Notes under the pieces: model-generated
The model's input: only the letters and a program-made list of their open reading frames with translations
The model's database searches: none
What the model was told of the DNA's origin: nothing
Source of the DNA: Hyphomicrobiales bacterium
Lineage (GTDB): Bacteria; Pseudomonadota; Alphaproteobacteria; Rhizobiales; Rhizobiaceae
Assembly (NCBI GenBank): GCA_900470195.1
Contig: UEIJ01000018.1
Span: 1-64,000 of the forward strand
Reading direction: 5' to 3'
Length of the DNA stretch: 64,000 nucleotides
In this document: in pieces, positions 34,434 to 44,377 of the stretch
Layout of the letters: every line of letters begins with the position of its first letter
Position numbering within the stretch: the stretch's first letter is position 1
Translations under genes and position numbers: made by a program

Positions 34434-35669
34434 TTAGCGGCGACGCAGGACTGACAGAACTTCCTTGCTCGGATGACCGTCCGGCTGAAGTCCGTTTCGC
34501 TGCTGGAAGGCTTCGATGGCCGCACGCGAGGTGGAGCCGATCTTGCCATCGATATTGCCGTCATAATAGCCGAGCGCCTTCAGGTGGGTCTGCAACTCCA
34601 GCCGTTCGTCCATGGAGATGGGGGTGAACGGACGGTTCCAGTCCTGCCGCAGGCCCTGATAGCCGCCAATACGATCGGCCAGGAGGCCGACAGCGAGCGC
34701 ATATTTGTCGGCGTTGTTGTAACGCTTCAATACGAAGAAGTTCTTCGTCATCAGGAAGGCAGGCCCCTGACGGCCATCCGGCACTTTCAGCGTTGCCTTT
34801 TCGTTAGGATCAGGGAAGGCGCGCCCATTGGCCCGGACAACCCCGATCTTCTGCCACTCGGCGACGGAGAGCGAGCCGGTAGGGAACTTACGTCCTTGTG
34901 GCAGCGCGACTTCGTAGCCCCAGGTGCGGCCCGGCTGCCAGCCATTGCGATGCAGCAGATTGGCCGCAGTGCCAAGCGCATCGGGGACCGAGTTCCAGAT
35001 GTCACGCTTGCCATTGCCGTCCACGTCGACGGCATAGGCCTGATAGCTGGTCGGGATGAATTGCGTGTGGCCGAGTGCACCGGCCCAGGAACCGGAAAGA
35101 TGGCCGCGGTCGATATCGCCGGTCTGGAGGATCTTCATTGCGGCGATGAGCTGTGTGCGGCCATATTTGGCGCGGCGCTGGTCGGCATAGGCAAGCGTGG
35201 CCAGCGAGCGAACGGCATCACGCATGACGTCGTCGCGCTTGAGGATTTCACCGTAATTGCTTTCCATAGACCAGATGGCGAGCAGGATATTGCGGTCGAC
35301 CGAGAAGCGCTGCTCGATGCGCTGGAGCCAGGGGCCCCATTTGCGGGCCATGCTCTGGCCTACCGAGACGGAATGCTCGTTCACGCGGTTATCGATATAG
35401 TTCCAGACAGGCTCGGTAAATTCAGGCTGATAGCGCGCCTTCTGCAGCACCACCGGGTCCGGCGCATCCACACCGCGAAATGCGCGGTCGAAAGTGGAAG
35501 GCGAAACACCGGCCTTTATGGCGACAGGACGGAAGCTGGCGACCCACTGGCGAAATTGTGCGTCAGCCAGCGCAGAACCGGTTGTCAGCGCGGAGGCGAG
35601 CGCAGCTATCGCTACCGTTGCAGCTTTCAGCCTCATTGATGGGCTCACCGTGAATGGAAATCGCAGCAT
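34434..35669 (-). CDS. Lytic murein transglycosylase (MltB-like) with peptidoglycan-binding domain
   Basis: A 411-residue exported enzyme. The signal peptide covers about 1-35. The SLT_2/MltB-like catalytic domain (about 40-330) has the catalytic Glu in WSMESNYGEI (Glu136) and SGSWAGALGHTQFIPTSY. A C-terminal PG_binding_1 domain (about 350-410) has LKALGYYDGNIDGKIGSTS. It cuts glycan strands to 1,6-anhydroMurNAc during cell-wall remodelling. The ATG at 35669 (MLRFPFTV) is used: GAGGG lies 9-10 bases upstream and the signal peptide follows; a longer frame adds 33 residues. Confidence 0.9.
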   Translation of the reverse strand: MLRFPFTVSPSMRLKAATVAIAALASALTTGSALADAQFRQWVASFRPVAIKAGVSPSTFDRAFRGVDAPDPVVLQKARYQPEFTEPVWNYIDNRVNEHSVSVGQSMARKWGPWLQRIEQRFSVDRNILLAIWSMESNYGEILKRDDVMRDAVRSLATLAYADQRRAKYGRTQLIAAMKILQTGDIDRGHLSGSWAGALGHTQFIPTSYQAYAVDVDGNGKRDIWNSVPDALGTAANLLHRNGWQPGRTWGYEVALPQGRKFPTGSLSVAEWQKIGVVRANGRAFPDPNEKATLKVPDGRQGPAFLMTKNFFVLKRYNNADKYALAVGLLADRIGGYQGLRQDWNRPFTPISMDERLELQTHLKALGYYDGNIDGKIGSTSRAAIEAFQQRNGLQPDGHPSKEVLSVLRRR

Positions 35670-36046
35670 TCTGTGTTTCCCTCTGCAATCTAATTTAGCC
35701 GATACCGGCGCGTTTCCCTTCGATCTGGTTTCTGCTCGTTGCGGATTGCATTCATCAATTAATACCATCCTATGTTGAATTTGAGCCAGCAGAAAATTCC
35801 AGACCGAACCGTAGAACGTTCAAATTAGAACCTGTCGGTTAGCAATTGGTTTACCATCGCCGATCTGGATAAAAATTTGACGCAAGTTTCCGAAATTTTT
35901 GAATCAAGCAACATTAAGGTCCGGTCATTGAATGTGATGGGACCGGTCTCGCAATTTCGTCGTTCTTTAATGAAAACGCCTTATTTGAAATTCAGTCGTT
36001 TCAATGCTTTGATAGCAAACCTGACATAATGAAATCGAGGAGAGGA

Positions 36047-36940
36047 ATGAGTTCGATCCGAAAAATTCGCAAGGCCGTGTTCCCTGTTGCAGGTCTTGGC
36101 ACCCGTTTCCTGCCCGCCACCAAATCGATCCCGAAAGAAATGCTGACGGTCGTGGACAAGCCCGTCATTCAATATGTAGTCGATGAGGCGCGCGAAGCTG
36201 GTATCGAACATCTGATTTTCGTCACCGGACGCAACAAAGCAGTTATCGAAGACTATTTCGATGCGCAGGTGGAGCTCTATTCCACGCTCGCCGAGCGCGG
36301 CAAAACGGCGGAACTGGAGCATCTTCAGGATATCCAGCCACAGCCGGGAACGACCAGCTTCACCCGGCAGCAGGTGCCGCTCGGCCTGGGCCATGCGGTC
36401 TGGTGCGCGCGCGAGCTCGTCGGTGATGAGCCCTTTGCTCTCCTGTTGCCGGATATGGTCATGCAGTCCAAGAAGGGCTGCCTGAAGGAAATGGTCGAGC
36501 TTTACGAAAAGACCGGCGGCAATGTCATTGCCGTGCAGGAATGTGATCCGGAAGAGGCGCATAAATACGGTATCGTCGGCAAGGGCGAAACCATCGGCAG
36601 CGGTTTCGAGATCACACAGATGGTCGAAAAGCCCGCCAAGGGAACCGCGCCCTCCAATCTTTACATCAATGGCCGCTATATCCTGCAGCCGGAAATCTTC
36701 GAGCTTCTGAGCAAGCAGGAAAAAGGTGCTGGCAATGAAATCCAGCTGACCGATGCGATGCTGAAGCTCGCCGATGCCCAGAAGTTCTTCGGCTTCAACT
36801 ATCAGGGCTTGACGTTCGACTGTGGCTCCAAGGCCGGCTTTATCGAAGCCAACGTTGCTTTTGCCCTGTGGAGAAACGATATTCGACCTTCGGTCGAAGG
36901 CTCGATCGGCAATTTGCTGAACACAATCAAACCAGCTTGA
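36047..36940 (+). CDS. galU: UTP-glucose-1-phosphate uridylyltransferase
   Basis: A 297-residue nucleotidyltransferase: [20 protein letters not shown] (nucleotide-binding loop), [19 protein letters not shown] (metal-binding Asp) and [13 protein letters not shown]. It makes UDP-glucose for surface polysaccharides and cyclic glucans. GAGGAGAGG precedes the ATG at 36047; an in-frame ATG at 36029 lies upstream of that site. A terminator follows. Confidence 0.95.
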   Translation: MSSIRKIRKAVFPVAGLGTRFLPATKSIPKEMLTVVDKPVIQYVVDEAREAGIEHLIFVTGRNKAVIEDYFDAQVELYSTLAERGKTAELEHLQDIQPQPGTTSFTRQQVPLGLGHAVWCARELVGDEPFALLLPDMVMQSKKGCLKEMVELYEKTGGNVIAVQECDPEEAHKYGIVGKGETIGSGFEITQMVEKPAKGTAPSNLYINGRYILQPEIFELLSKQEKGAGNEIQLTDAMLKLADAQKFFGFNYQGLTFDCGSKAGFIEANVAFALWRNDIRPSVEGSIGNLLNTIKPA

Positions 36941-36963
36941 TAAAACCCATTTGGATCTCTGGT

Positions 36964-36992
36964 CACGCCCCCTGAAAAGGGGGCGTTTTTTT
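36964..36992 (+). terminator. Rho-independent terminator of galU
   Basis: CGCCCCCT-GAAA-AGGGGGCG followed by seven T residues, 24 bases after the galU stop. Confidence 0.92.
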
Positions 36993-37132
36993 GTGACTAA
37001 TGCACAATTTCGTGAAATTTGCTTTTCCCGGCGAGGATGATAGGTATTTTGCCTAATATGCGCCCCGAAAAAGTGTGAAACACCTTTAGGGCGCAAAGGA
37101 TCGAACGGGTTCCTCCAAATAAGGAATAAAAC

Positions 37133-38512
37133 ATGCAGGAATTCCAGCAAACGATGGGTGCAGGCCCGCTCATCTCCATAGCGGTTGGCGCCGTCCTATT
37201 ATTGCTTTTGCTCATCATCCGGTTTCGTGTTCATGCCTTCGTGGCGCTTGTGATCGTCAGCCTGTTAACGGCGCTCGCGACCGGCATTCCGGCGGGCAAT
37301 ATTCTGTCGACCATCACATCTGCCTTCGGATCGACCCTTGGCGGGGTGGCTCTTCTGGTCGGCCTTGGTGCAATGCTGGGCCGGTTGCTTGAAATATCGG
37401 GGGGCGCACAGGCGCTCGCCGATGATCTCATCAGGCGATTCGGCGAAGAACGCGCGCCTTTGGCGTTGGGCATTGCATCGCTCATCTTCGGCTTTCCTAT
37501 CTTTTTCGATGCGGGTCTGGTCGTGATGCTCCCCGTGGTCTTCACCGTCGCGCGGCGTCTCAAGGGCAGTCTGCTTCTTTATGGCATCCCGGTGGCCGCA
37601 GCCTTTTCGGTGATGCATGTTTTCGTTCCTCCGCATCCGGGGCCGGTGGCAGCATCGGAACTGCTGGGCGCGGATGTGGGGCTTCTTGTTCTGGTCGGGA
37701 TCGTGGCCGTCATCCCCGTCTGGTTTATCGCCGGGCATCTTTTCGGTGCGTGGATCGGCAAGCGGATCGTTCTTCCTGTCCCTGACAGTTTCGATGCAGG
37801 GAAGAAAATGGATGAAGCCGTGAACCCTCCAAGTTCCAGGCTGGTCATTTTGCTTCTTCTGCTGCCGCTGGTACTCATTTTCATCAATACCGGGCTCGAC
37901 TTCGCCCGGGCACAAGGCTGGGTCAGTGCCGATGCCGACTGGTATCAGCTGGCACGAATGATCGGATCGACACCGGTTGCTCTCCTGGTTTCAGTGCTGG
38001 TGGCCTCTTATGTGCTGGGGCCGCGGCGCGGCAGAGACGCCGCCAGTGTCGAACGCATTCTCGATTCGGCGTTGGGCCCGGTCTGCTCCATCATCCTGAT
38101 TACGGGCGCGGGCGGCATGTTTGGCGGCGTGTTGCGCGCTTCCGGCATTGGCGATGCCTTGTCGACTGCGTTCGCGAATACAGGACTGCCCGTCATCGTG
38201 GCAGGCTTCCTGCTTGCAACGATTTTGCGTGTAGCGCAGGGGTCGGCAACGGTGGCGCTGATAACTGCTGCCGGGCTTGTCCAGCCTGCCGTTCAGGCAG
38301 CCGGATATCATGGGCTCGAGACTGCGGCGGTGGTGATCGCCCTTGCTGCGGGGTCTGTCATGCTGTCCCACGTCAACGATTCCGGTTTCTGGCTCGTCGG
38401 ACGTTTCTTCAATATGGATGTCAAGACGACGCTGAAAACATGGACAGTTCTGGAAACCCTTATCGGGCTTCTGGGATTTGGCTTTGCGTGTTTGCTGTTC
38501 TGGCTCGCTTGA
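37133..38512 (+). CDS. GntP-family gluconate/organic-acid permease
   Basis: A 459-residue transporter with about 12-14 spans. SLIFGFPIFFDAGLVVMLPV, HVFVPPHPGPVAASELLGAD and the conserved LSHVNDSGFWLVGRFFNMD are GntP-family signatures. Members import gluconate, fructuronate or glycerate with protons. No gluconate kinase lies beside it; the KDPG aldolase gene eda is about 18 kb away. Confidence 0.93.
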   Translation: MQEFQQTMGAGPLISIAVGAVLLLLLLIIRFRVHAFVALVIVSLLTALATGIPAGNILSTITSAFGSTLGGVALLVGLGAMLGRLLEISGGAQALADDLIRRFGEERAPLALGIASLIFGFPIFFDAGLVVMLPVVFTVARRLKGSLLLYGIPVAAAFSVMHVFVPPHPGPVAASELLGADVGLLVLVGIVAVIPVWFIAGHLFGAWIGKRIVLPVPDSFDAGKKMDEAVNPPSSRLVILLLLLPLVLIFINTGLDFARAQGWVSADADWYQLARMIGSTPVALLVSVLVASYVLGPRRGRDAASVERILDSALGPVCSIILITGAGGMFGGVLRASGIGDALSTAFANTGLPVIVAGFLLATILRVAQGSATVALITAAGLVQPAVQAAGYHGLETAAVVIALAAGSVMLSHVNDSGFWLVGRFFNMDVKTTLKTWTVLETLIGLLGFGFACLLFWLA

Positions 38513-38524
38513 ACTCAACAAGAC

Positions 38525-38566
38525 ACGGCATCCCGGAAGGGGTGCCGTTCTCTCCACTCTCTTTTC
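38525..38566 (+). terminator. Terminator between the GntP permease and beta-barrel genes
   Basis: ACGGCATCCC-GGAA-GGGGTGCCGT stem with a pyrimidine-rich tail ending CTCTTTTC, between two convergent genes. Confidence 0.75.
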
Positions 38567-40152
38567 TAGCGCTGAACTTTCACGCCAAGATAGACGCTGT
38601 CGGCTTTATATTCACGGTCGGAAATCCTGCTCGTCAGGAATTCGTGACGAAGACGCGCGTCCAGCCCGACAAAACGATTGATCCAGTAGGTTGCACCGAT
38701 CTGCGCACCGATGGTGTAGTCGGTTCCGGTCCCATCCTTGTTCTGCCGGATATTCGCGTCGAGCCTGCCGTTGAGGCTGAGGTCGGAACGTATGCGGCGG
38801 GTCACGTCAAGGCTTGCGAAATGCAGGAGCGATCCGGCAATGCCCGGCGTTGTCGAGGTATCCACCATTGTCTGTGCGTAAAGGCGCACATCGGTTCCGC
38901 GCAGCGGCGACCAGTTGAGTGCAGCATTGATTGATGGGCCACTGATGTCGCCTAACCGGAAATCATCGCTGTTGGCCCGCATGTAGCCGGCGGCGAATTC
39001 GCCGTTGAGCTTTTCGCCCATGTCCAGCATCATGCCGCCGCGCAGTGCAAATTGCGACCCGCTGCGCTCATAGCCGTTGCTGTCCACTTTCTCGTCGAAG
39101 ATGCGCTTGCCCAGTTCGACTTCGGTAAAGGGTTTGATCGCCGGTGACAGGCTGAAGCCGCCGCGCAACGTAATGCTGGCATAGGTGTTATCGCGGTCCT
39201 TCTGGCTGACCGTCCCGCCTGATGACAGTTCAGCATCGCCATAGAAATTGTGTTCGACTCGCGCGGTGGCACTGCCGAAGATCAGGCCCATGTCGCGTTC
39301 GACGCCGAGGTTTCCGTTCAGGGTATGAACCAGCGGGCGTTGCAGGGCGCCGACCACTCCGTTGGGGCTCGACGCGCTTTCGCGGCGTAGCTGATAGCCA
39401 GCACCGGTATTGACCGTAGTCTGATCGCCGAGATCGAGCCGCAGCTTGCCCTGAATGTCGACCCGCGGTTCGGAAACATCTTCTCCCGAGATGGACTTTG
39501 CCCAGGTACCCGATGCGTCGAGCGTTGCCTGATGGCGTGCCCAGTCCGACTGTGCATTGAGCCGCAACGTGGTTTCGTTGAGAACGGCGCTGGAACCGGT
39601 TGCGCTGTTGTCGCCATTGGTCGTGGCCCGAATACCCTGTTCGAGGGAGGGTCTCAGGATAAACGAACCGGTGCGAATGCCCACCGGCGCGAACGGATCG
39701 GCTTCCTGTGCGACGCTGCGCCCTTGCTCGGGCGTCTGGCGCCGATTTTCCCGCTCTGCCCGGCCCGCATCGTCGCTTGTCTCGGTATCGACCGAGCCGA
39801 CACGAATATTATCGGGCTGCAAGGGCGGACGCTCCTGCAGCAACGGAGCTGCCGGAGCGGTTTGCGTGGCAGTGGCTGGATCTGCGGCTGACGCGCTTTC
39901 ACGCGGGGTATAACTGTCGTCGGTTGTTTCGCCGGCAGCGTCATCATATCCGGGCGCGCCAAGCCCGCGATTTGCCAGCGTTTCCGGCGAGGAGGCGGAA
40001 AGCACATCCTCGGCGACGCTTCCGCGCAGATAGGCTTCCTGTGCAAATGCAGAACCATGACAGATCGCCACCGCCACGCCCGACAGGAACAGGCTTCGCA
40101 GCCTGCGGGCAAGGGGCGTCGAACCGCCGGAAATGGCCTTGGCAAAATGCAT
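38566..40152 (-). CDS. Outer-membrane beta-barrel protein (BBP2-like)
   Basis: A 528-residue exported protein with a signal peptide (about 1-37, ending GSAFAQ). A disordered Ala/Glu/Pro-rich region (about 45-150) precedes a long series of amphipathic beta-strands (about 160-528) with alternating residues, for example ETTLRLNAQSDWARH, LRLDLGDQTTVNTGAGYQL and ASITLRGGFSLSP. The pattern fits the BBP2 outer-membrane barrel family. It ends SVYLGVKVQR, with Arg instead of the usual terminal aromatic. Function unknown; transport or surface anchoring is possible. Confidence 0.8.
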   Translation of the reverse strand: MHFAKAISGGSTPLARRLRSLFLSGVAVAICHGSAFAQEAYLRGSVAEDVLSASSPETLANRGLGAPGYDDAAGETTDDSYTPRESASAADPATATQTAPAAPLLQERPPLQPDNIRVGSVDTETSDDAGRAERENRRQTPEQGRSVAQEADPFAPVGIRTGSFILRPSLEQGIRATTNGDNSATGSSAVLNETTLRLNAQSDWARHQATLDASGTWAKSISGEDVSEPRVDIQGKLRLDLGDQTTVNTGAGYQLRRESASSPNGVVGALQRPLVHTLNGNLGVERDMGLIFGSATARVEHNFYGDAELSSGGTVSQKDRDNTYASITLRGGFSLSPAIKPFTEVELGKRIFDEKVDSNGYERSGSQFALRGGMMLDMGEKLNGEFAAGYMRANSDDFRLGDISGPSINAALNWSPLRGTDVRLYAQTMVDTSTTPGIAGSLLHFASLDVTRRIRSDLSLNGRLDANIRQNKDGTGTDYTIGAQIGATYWINRFVGLDARLRHEFLTSRISDREYKADSVYLGVKVQR

Positions 40153-40252
40153 GTCGTGTTTTCAAACCGTCGCAACGTGGTGGATGAACGGTAAAGGCAC
40201 ATGGTTAATTCTTGGTTGCTGTTGAAGCCGCGGGGGATGAACCATTGCACAA

Positions 40253-41296
40253 ATGTTTGGACAAGCGTCTGCGAAGAAGTTAACCCTTGCCGCCATGGAA
40301 AAGCTCGACCAGATCATCCCTCCGGCAAATGCGGAAGCCGCCATCGCTTCAGCGTTGCGCACCATAAAAACCGAAAATGCGGGCCTTACCGCGCTGGAAG
40401 AAGCGCTGAATGACGGTCTTTCCGGTCCGTTCGTGGAAGCCGTGAAGCGTATCGTGGTCTCGCGCGGACGTCTGGTCGTCACCGGTGTCGGCAAGAGCGG
40501 CCATATCGGCTCCAAGCTCGCTGCCACTTTTGCCTCGACCGGCACTTCGGCATTCTTCGTTCACTCTGCTGAAGCCAATCACGGCGATCTTGGCATGATC
40601 GGGCGCGATGACGTTATTCTGGCGATCTCATGGTCAGGCGAAACGGCGGAACTGAAAGGGATTGTCAATTATTCGCAGCGCTTCCGTATTCCGCTGATCG
40701 CGATAACCTCGCGGGAGGATTCGGCACTGGGGCGTGCGGCGGATGTGGTGTTGCTCCTGCCCAAAACCGCCGAGGCCTGCCCGCATGGCCTGGCGCCCAC
40801 CACCTCGACCTTGATGCAACTCGCCATTGGCGATGCGCTGGCAATCGCGCTTCTGGAAGCGCGCGGCTTTACTCCGAGCGACTTCAAGACTTTTCATCCG
40901 GGCGGTTCGCTGGGCGCAAGTCTCATTCATATCCGCGATATCATGCATCGCGGCGACCGACTGCCGCTGGTAAAGACGGGCACGTCCATGCCAGATGCGA
41001 TGAAGGTACTGGCACAGAAAAGCTTTGGCTGCGTGGTGGTTGTCGATGATAACGGCGATCTGGCCGGCATAGTCACCGATGGCGATATTTCGCGCAATCT
41101 GAGCCGTAATCTCGCGGTTTTGACGGTCGATGAAATCATGACCCGCAAGCCGAAGACAGTGGACCAGAACATGCTCGCGACGGCGGCGCTCAATACCATA
41201 AACGAAAATCACATCGGTGCGCTGATCGTTATCGAGGCCGGACGCCCGATCGGGCTCGTGCATTTCCACGATCTGTTGCGGATAGGAGCGGCCTGA
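40253..41296 (+). CDS. kdsD: Arabinose-5-phosphate isomerase (KpsF/GutQ/KdsD)
   Basis: A 347-residue isomerase. The SIS sugar-isomerase domain (about 50-190) has VVTGVGKSGHIGSKLAATFA, HSAEANHGDLGMI and TTSTLMQLAIGDALA. FHPGGSLGASL links to two CBS domains (about 220-345). It turns ribulose 5-phosphate into arabinose 5-phosphate, the first step to KDO of lipopolysaccharide. The start may instead be the ATG at 40295 (MEKLDQIIPP, 333 residues), where homologs begin; neither has a strong ribosome site. Confidence 0.9.
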   Translation: MFGQASAKKLTLAAMEKLDQIIPPANAEAAIASALRTIKTENAGLTALEEALNDGLSGPFVEAVKRIVVSRGRLVVTGVGKSGHIGSKLAATFASTGTSAFFVHSAEANHGDLGMIGRDDVILAISWSGETAELKGIVNYSQRFRIPLIAITSREDSALGRAADVVLLLPKTAEACPHGLAPTTSTLMQLAIGDALAIALLEARGFTPSDFKTFHPGGSLGASLIHIRDIMHRGDRLPLVKTGTSMPDAMKVLAQKSFGCVVVVDDNGDLAGIVTDGDISRNLSRNLAVLTVDEIMTRKPKTVDQNMLATAALNTINENHIGALIVIEAGRPIGLVHFHDLLRIGAA

Positions 41297-41701
41297 TCGG
41301 CGATTGAAGCCGTTAGCTGTTCTGCTGCCGCGCCCTTTTTCGTCCAGGCCATCCTCCGAGACGGCCGGTGCGCGAAAAGCCACGTGGAACCGTCATTATA
41401 GCCGGCTTCAACCCGATCCGGATCGAGCGGATGCGCTTCGCTGGGGCATTTATTCCGTTGTTCAATCTTATACCAAAACAGGCGATATTATCAGCTATAC
41501 GAAGATAGCACGGCCTACCGTCCCATTTTATTCTTCATTTTATCCCATGAACGTGCTTTAACATGCCCGTTCTTGCACAATAAATGCCCGCTATTTTTGA
41601 TTTTGGCGGTCATGCAAGCGAACGAAGGCCACATCCCCCCGGCCGGGAATGAGCATTGGCTGACGTTACGGTCTGTTATCGGTGTCTTGACGGCGGGTTG
41701 C
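41297..41701 (+). other. 405-base spacer before the AraC gene
   Basis: Nothing gene-like is supported. Around 41470-41600 it is A+T-rich. The frame of the AraC gene is open upstream to a TTG at 41573, but without a plausible ribosome site. Confidence 0.4.
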
Positions 41702-42742
41702 ATGATGGCAGGGGCGAAGAATAACGAGATTTTTATCTCAACCGCAATGGTAGAGGTCGACGCGCGCAGTGATTTCTGGCGGGAGGCGACTCGGCCAGTA
41801 TTCCAGACCGCTCCCTTTTCACCAGACAGCAAGGAACCTCTGGAGGGAACGATAAGTTCTCGTCCGCTGGGTTCGATGGTCATCGGATCGGCGTCGTTCA
41901 ACAGTCAGAGATATACCCGCGATCACCGCACTATCGTGCACAGCGATCTGGATTATTATCTTATTCAGCTCTTTACATCGGGAAAGATGAGGGGCGATTT
42001 CAGCGGTAGCGACGTGCAAGCCGATGTTGGCGATATCTGTTTTCTTGACCTGGCGAAAGCCTTCAAGAGCGAGGTCGGTGCGGGCTCCAGACTTTCGCTA
42101 GCGGTCTCCCGGCGCGATCTTGAAAGGGCAGTCGGGCCGCGCAGCCTCCATGGGGTTGTCCTGCGGGGGGACAAGCCGATGACCCGACTGATCGCAACCT
42201 ATCTCAAGGGAATATTGTCTCTTGAACGCTCCCTTTCCCCGGTGGAGGTTCTCGCGTCGGAGGAAGCGCTGATCGCGCTGTTGGCCGGAGCCCTGAAAGG
42301 GGACGTGTTCGAATCTGTGGAAGATTACCCTTCCATGAGTATAGCGCTTCGCCAGAGAGTTCTCGCCTTCATCGATCAGAATATCGGTGCATCGGACCTG
42401 TCTCCTGAACTCATCCAGCACAAGCTCAGAGTTTCGCGTTCTCATCTTTATCGTGCATTTGCGGAGGATGGCGGTGTGGCGAAAATCATTCGCGACCGGC
42501 GCCTCGATGAAGCATTCAGGGAATTGACCAAAGCATCGAAACAATCCCGCTCGGTCAGTCAGATCGCGTATAATTTGGGGTTTTCGAGCGCTAATCAGCT
42601 ATTGCGTGGCTTCCGGGCGCGTTTCGACATGACCCCGCGTGAAGCCCAACTCGAACGGGAACGTCTCCAGCTCGAAAGGCAGGCGCATAATAATCTCCAT
42701 GGTTATTTCGCGGAGATTCATGACCGGACTGTTAAGTCGTAG
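41702..42742 (+). CDS. AraC-family transcriptional regulator
   Basis: About 346 residues. The N-terminal AraC-binding-like domain (about 15-190; FEAR/NphR type, with VEVDARSDFWREATRPVF and RDHRTIVHSDLDYYLIQLF) is followed by the double helix-turn-helix domain (about 225-325), with HKLRVSRSHLYRAFAEDGG and QIAYNLGFSSANQLLRGFR. The usual RFF of the second helix-turn-helix is altered to GFR. Start uncertain: the paired ATGs at 41702/41705 follow GGCGGG, while 41612 is another option. It stands alone, so its target is unknown. Confidence 0.85.
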   Translation: MMAGAKNNEIFISTAMVEVDARSDFWREATRPVFQTAPFSPDSKEPLEGTISSRPLGSMVIGSASFNSQRYTRDHRTIVHSDLDYYLIQLFTSGKMRGDFSGSDVQADVGDICFLDLAKAFKSEVGAGSRLSLAVSRRDLERAVGPRSLHGVVLRGDKPMTRLIATYLKGILSLERSLSPVEVLASEEALIALLAGALKGDVFESVEDYPSMSIALRQRVLAFIDQNIGASDLSPELIQHKLRVSRSHLYRAFAEDGGVAKIIRDRRLDEAFRELTKASKQSRSVSQIAYNLGFSSANQLLRGFRARFDMTPREAQLERERLQLERQAHNNLHGYFAEIHDRTVKS

Positions 42743-42777
42743 GGTATTTCGGCCAGCAGATACACACTGTCGCCACC

Positions 42778-43239
42778 CTATTCAGTGACTTCAATCTCCA
42801 GCGAAAGCGGATCGAAGGCGATCACACGGACTTCCGTTCCGGCTGGCAAATCGGGCCCTTTCACCCGCCACATCGTATCGTTGATGCGGATGCGTCCGCG
42901 CCCGTTGATAATGGGCTCTGTCAGCGTGGCGCGCTGGCCGATCATCTGCTCGCCGCGGCGATTGAGAAAAACCTCATCGGCGTCTGTGCTGCGCGAACCG
43001 AACAAACGACGCCCCGTCAATACGAAAATGACTGCCAGAACAAGGAACACGATGGTCTGAAACTGCCAGCCAAACCCGGTCGTTGAAGACAGGAGAAACG
43101 CGAGCGCACCCGTCACAAGGGCCGCCAGCCCGAACCAGATGAAGAAGAAGCCGGGCGCCGATATTTCCAGAATGAGCAGGACCAGCCCGAAAACGAGCCA
43201 GTTCCAGATGCCGAGACCGGATAGAAATTCGATAATCAT
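42778..43239 (-). CDS. NfeD-like membrane protein
   Basis: A 153-residue protein: three spans (about 12-30, 33-52, 60-78), then a C-terminal OB-fold (about 95-150) with GQRATLTEPIINGRGRIRIN and WRVKGPDLPAGTEVRVI. This is the short NfeD1b type. It lies 58 bases after the band-7 gene; NfeD and band-7/stomatin proteins form a conserved pair thought to organise membrane microdomains. Confidence 0.9.
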   Translation of the reverse strand: MIIEFLSGLGIWNWLVFGLVLLILEISAPGFFFIWFGLAALVTGALAFLLSSTTGFGWQFQTIVFLVLAVIFVLTGRRLFGSRSTDADEVFLNRRGEQMIGQRATLTEPIINGRGRIRINDTMWRVKGPDLPAGTEVRVIAFDPLSLEIEVTE

Positions 43240-43262
43240 GACGCCCTCTCTTTTTTACCCCC

Positions 43263-43290
43263 ATCCTGAAAACGTTTACGTTTTCAGGAT
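43263..43290. repeat. Perfect 28-base palindrome between band-7 and NfeD genes
   Basis: Arms of 13 bases (ATCCTGAAAACGT/ACGTTTTCAGGAT) around a 2-base centre, filling the short gap between the two genes. It can act as a partial terminator or a protein-binding site. Confidence 0.6.
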
Positions 43291-43297
43291 TGTAGCC

Positions 43298-44287
<990 letters not shown>

Positions 44288-44297
44288 TGTTTTTCCT

Positions 44298-44366
44298 TAA
44301 GGCAATAGGCAGTAGGCGGAATCTAGCACAGATCGGAACATTCTGCCTTACTGCCCTATTGCCTTA
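44298..44366. repeat. Long imperfect inverted repeat between the band-7 and hemH genes
   Basis: TTAAGGCAATAGGCAGTAGG and its right-hand reverse copy (44340-44366, ending TGCCCTATTGCCTTA) form a hairpin with arms of about 24-27 bases and a loop of about 18. It lies between two minus-strand genes and may be a terminator for hemH or a dispersed palindromic element. Confidence 0.6.
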
Positions 44367-44377
44367 CTCCCTTCAAT

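Noticed and set aside
34473..35639. 388-codon plus-strand frame opposite the lytic transglycosylase gene
   Set aside because: Antisense shadow; the minus-strand gene has a signal peptide, catalytic Glu and peptidoglycan-binding domain.
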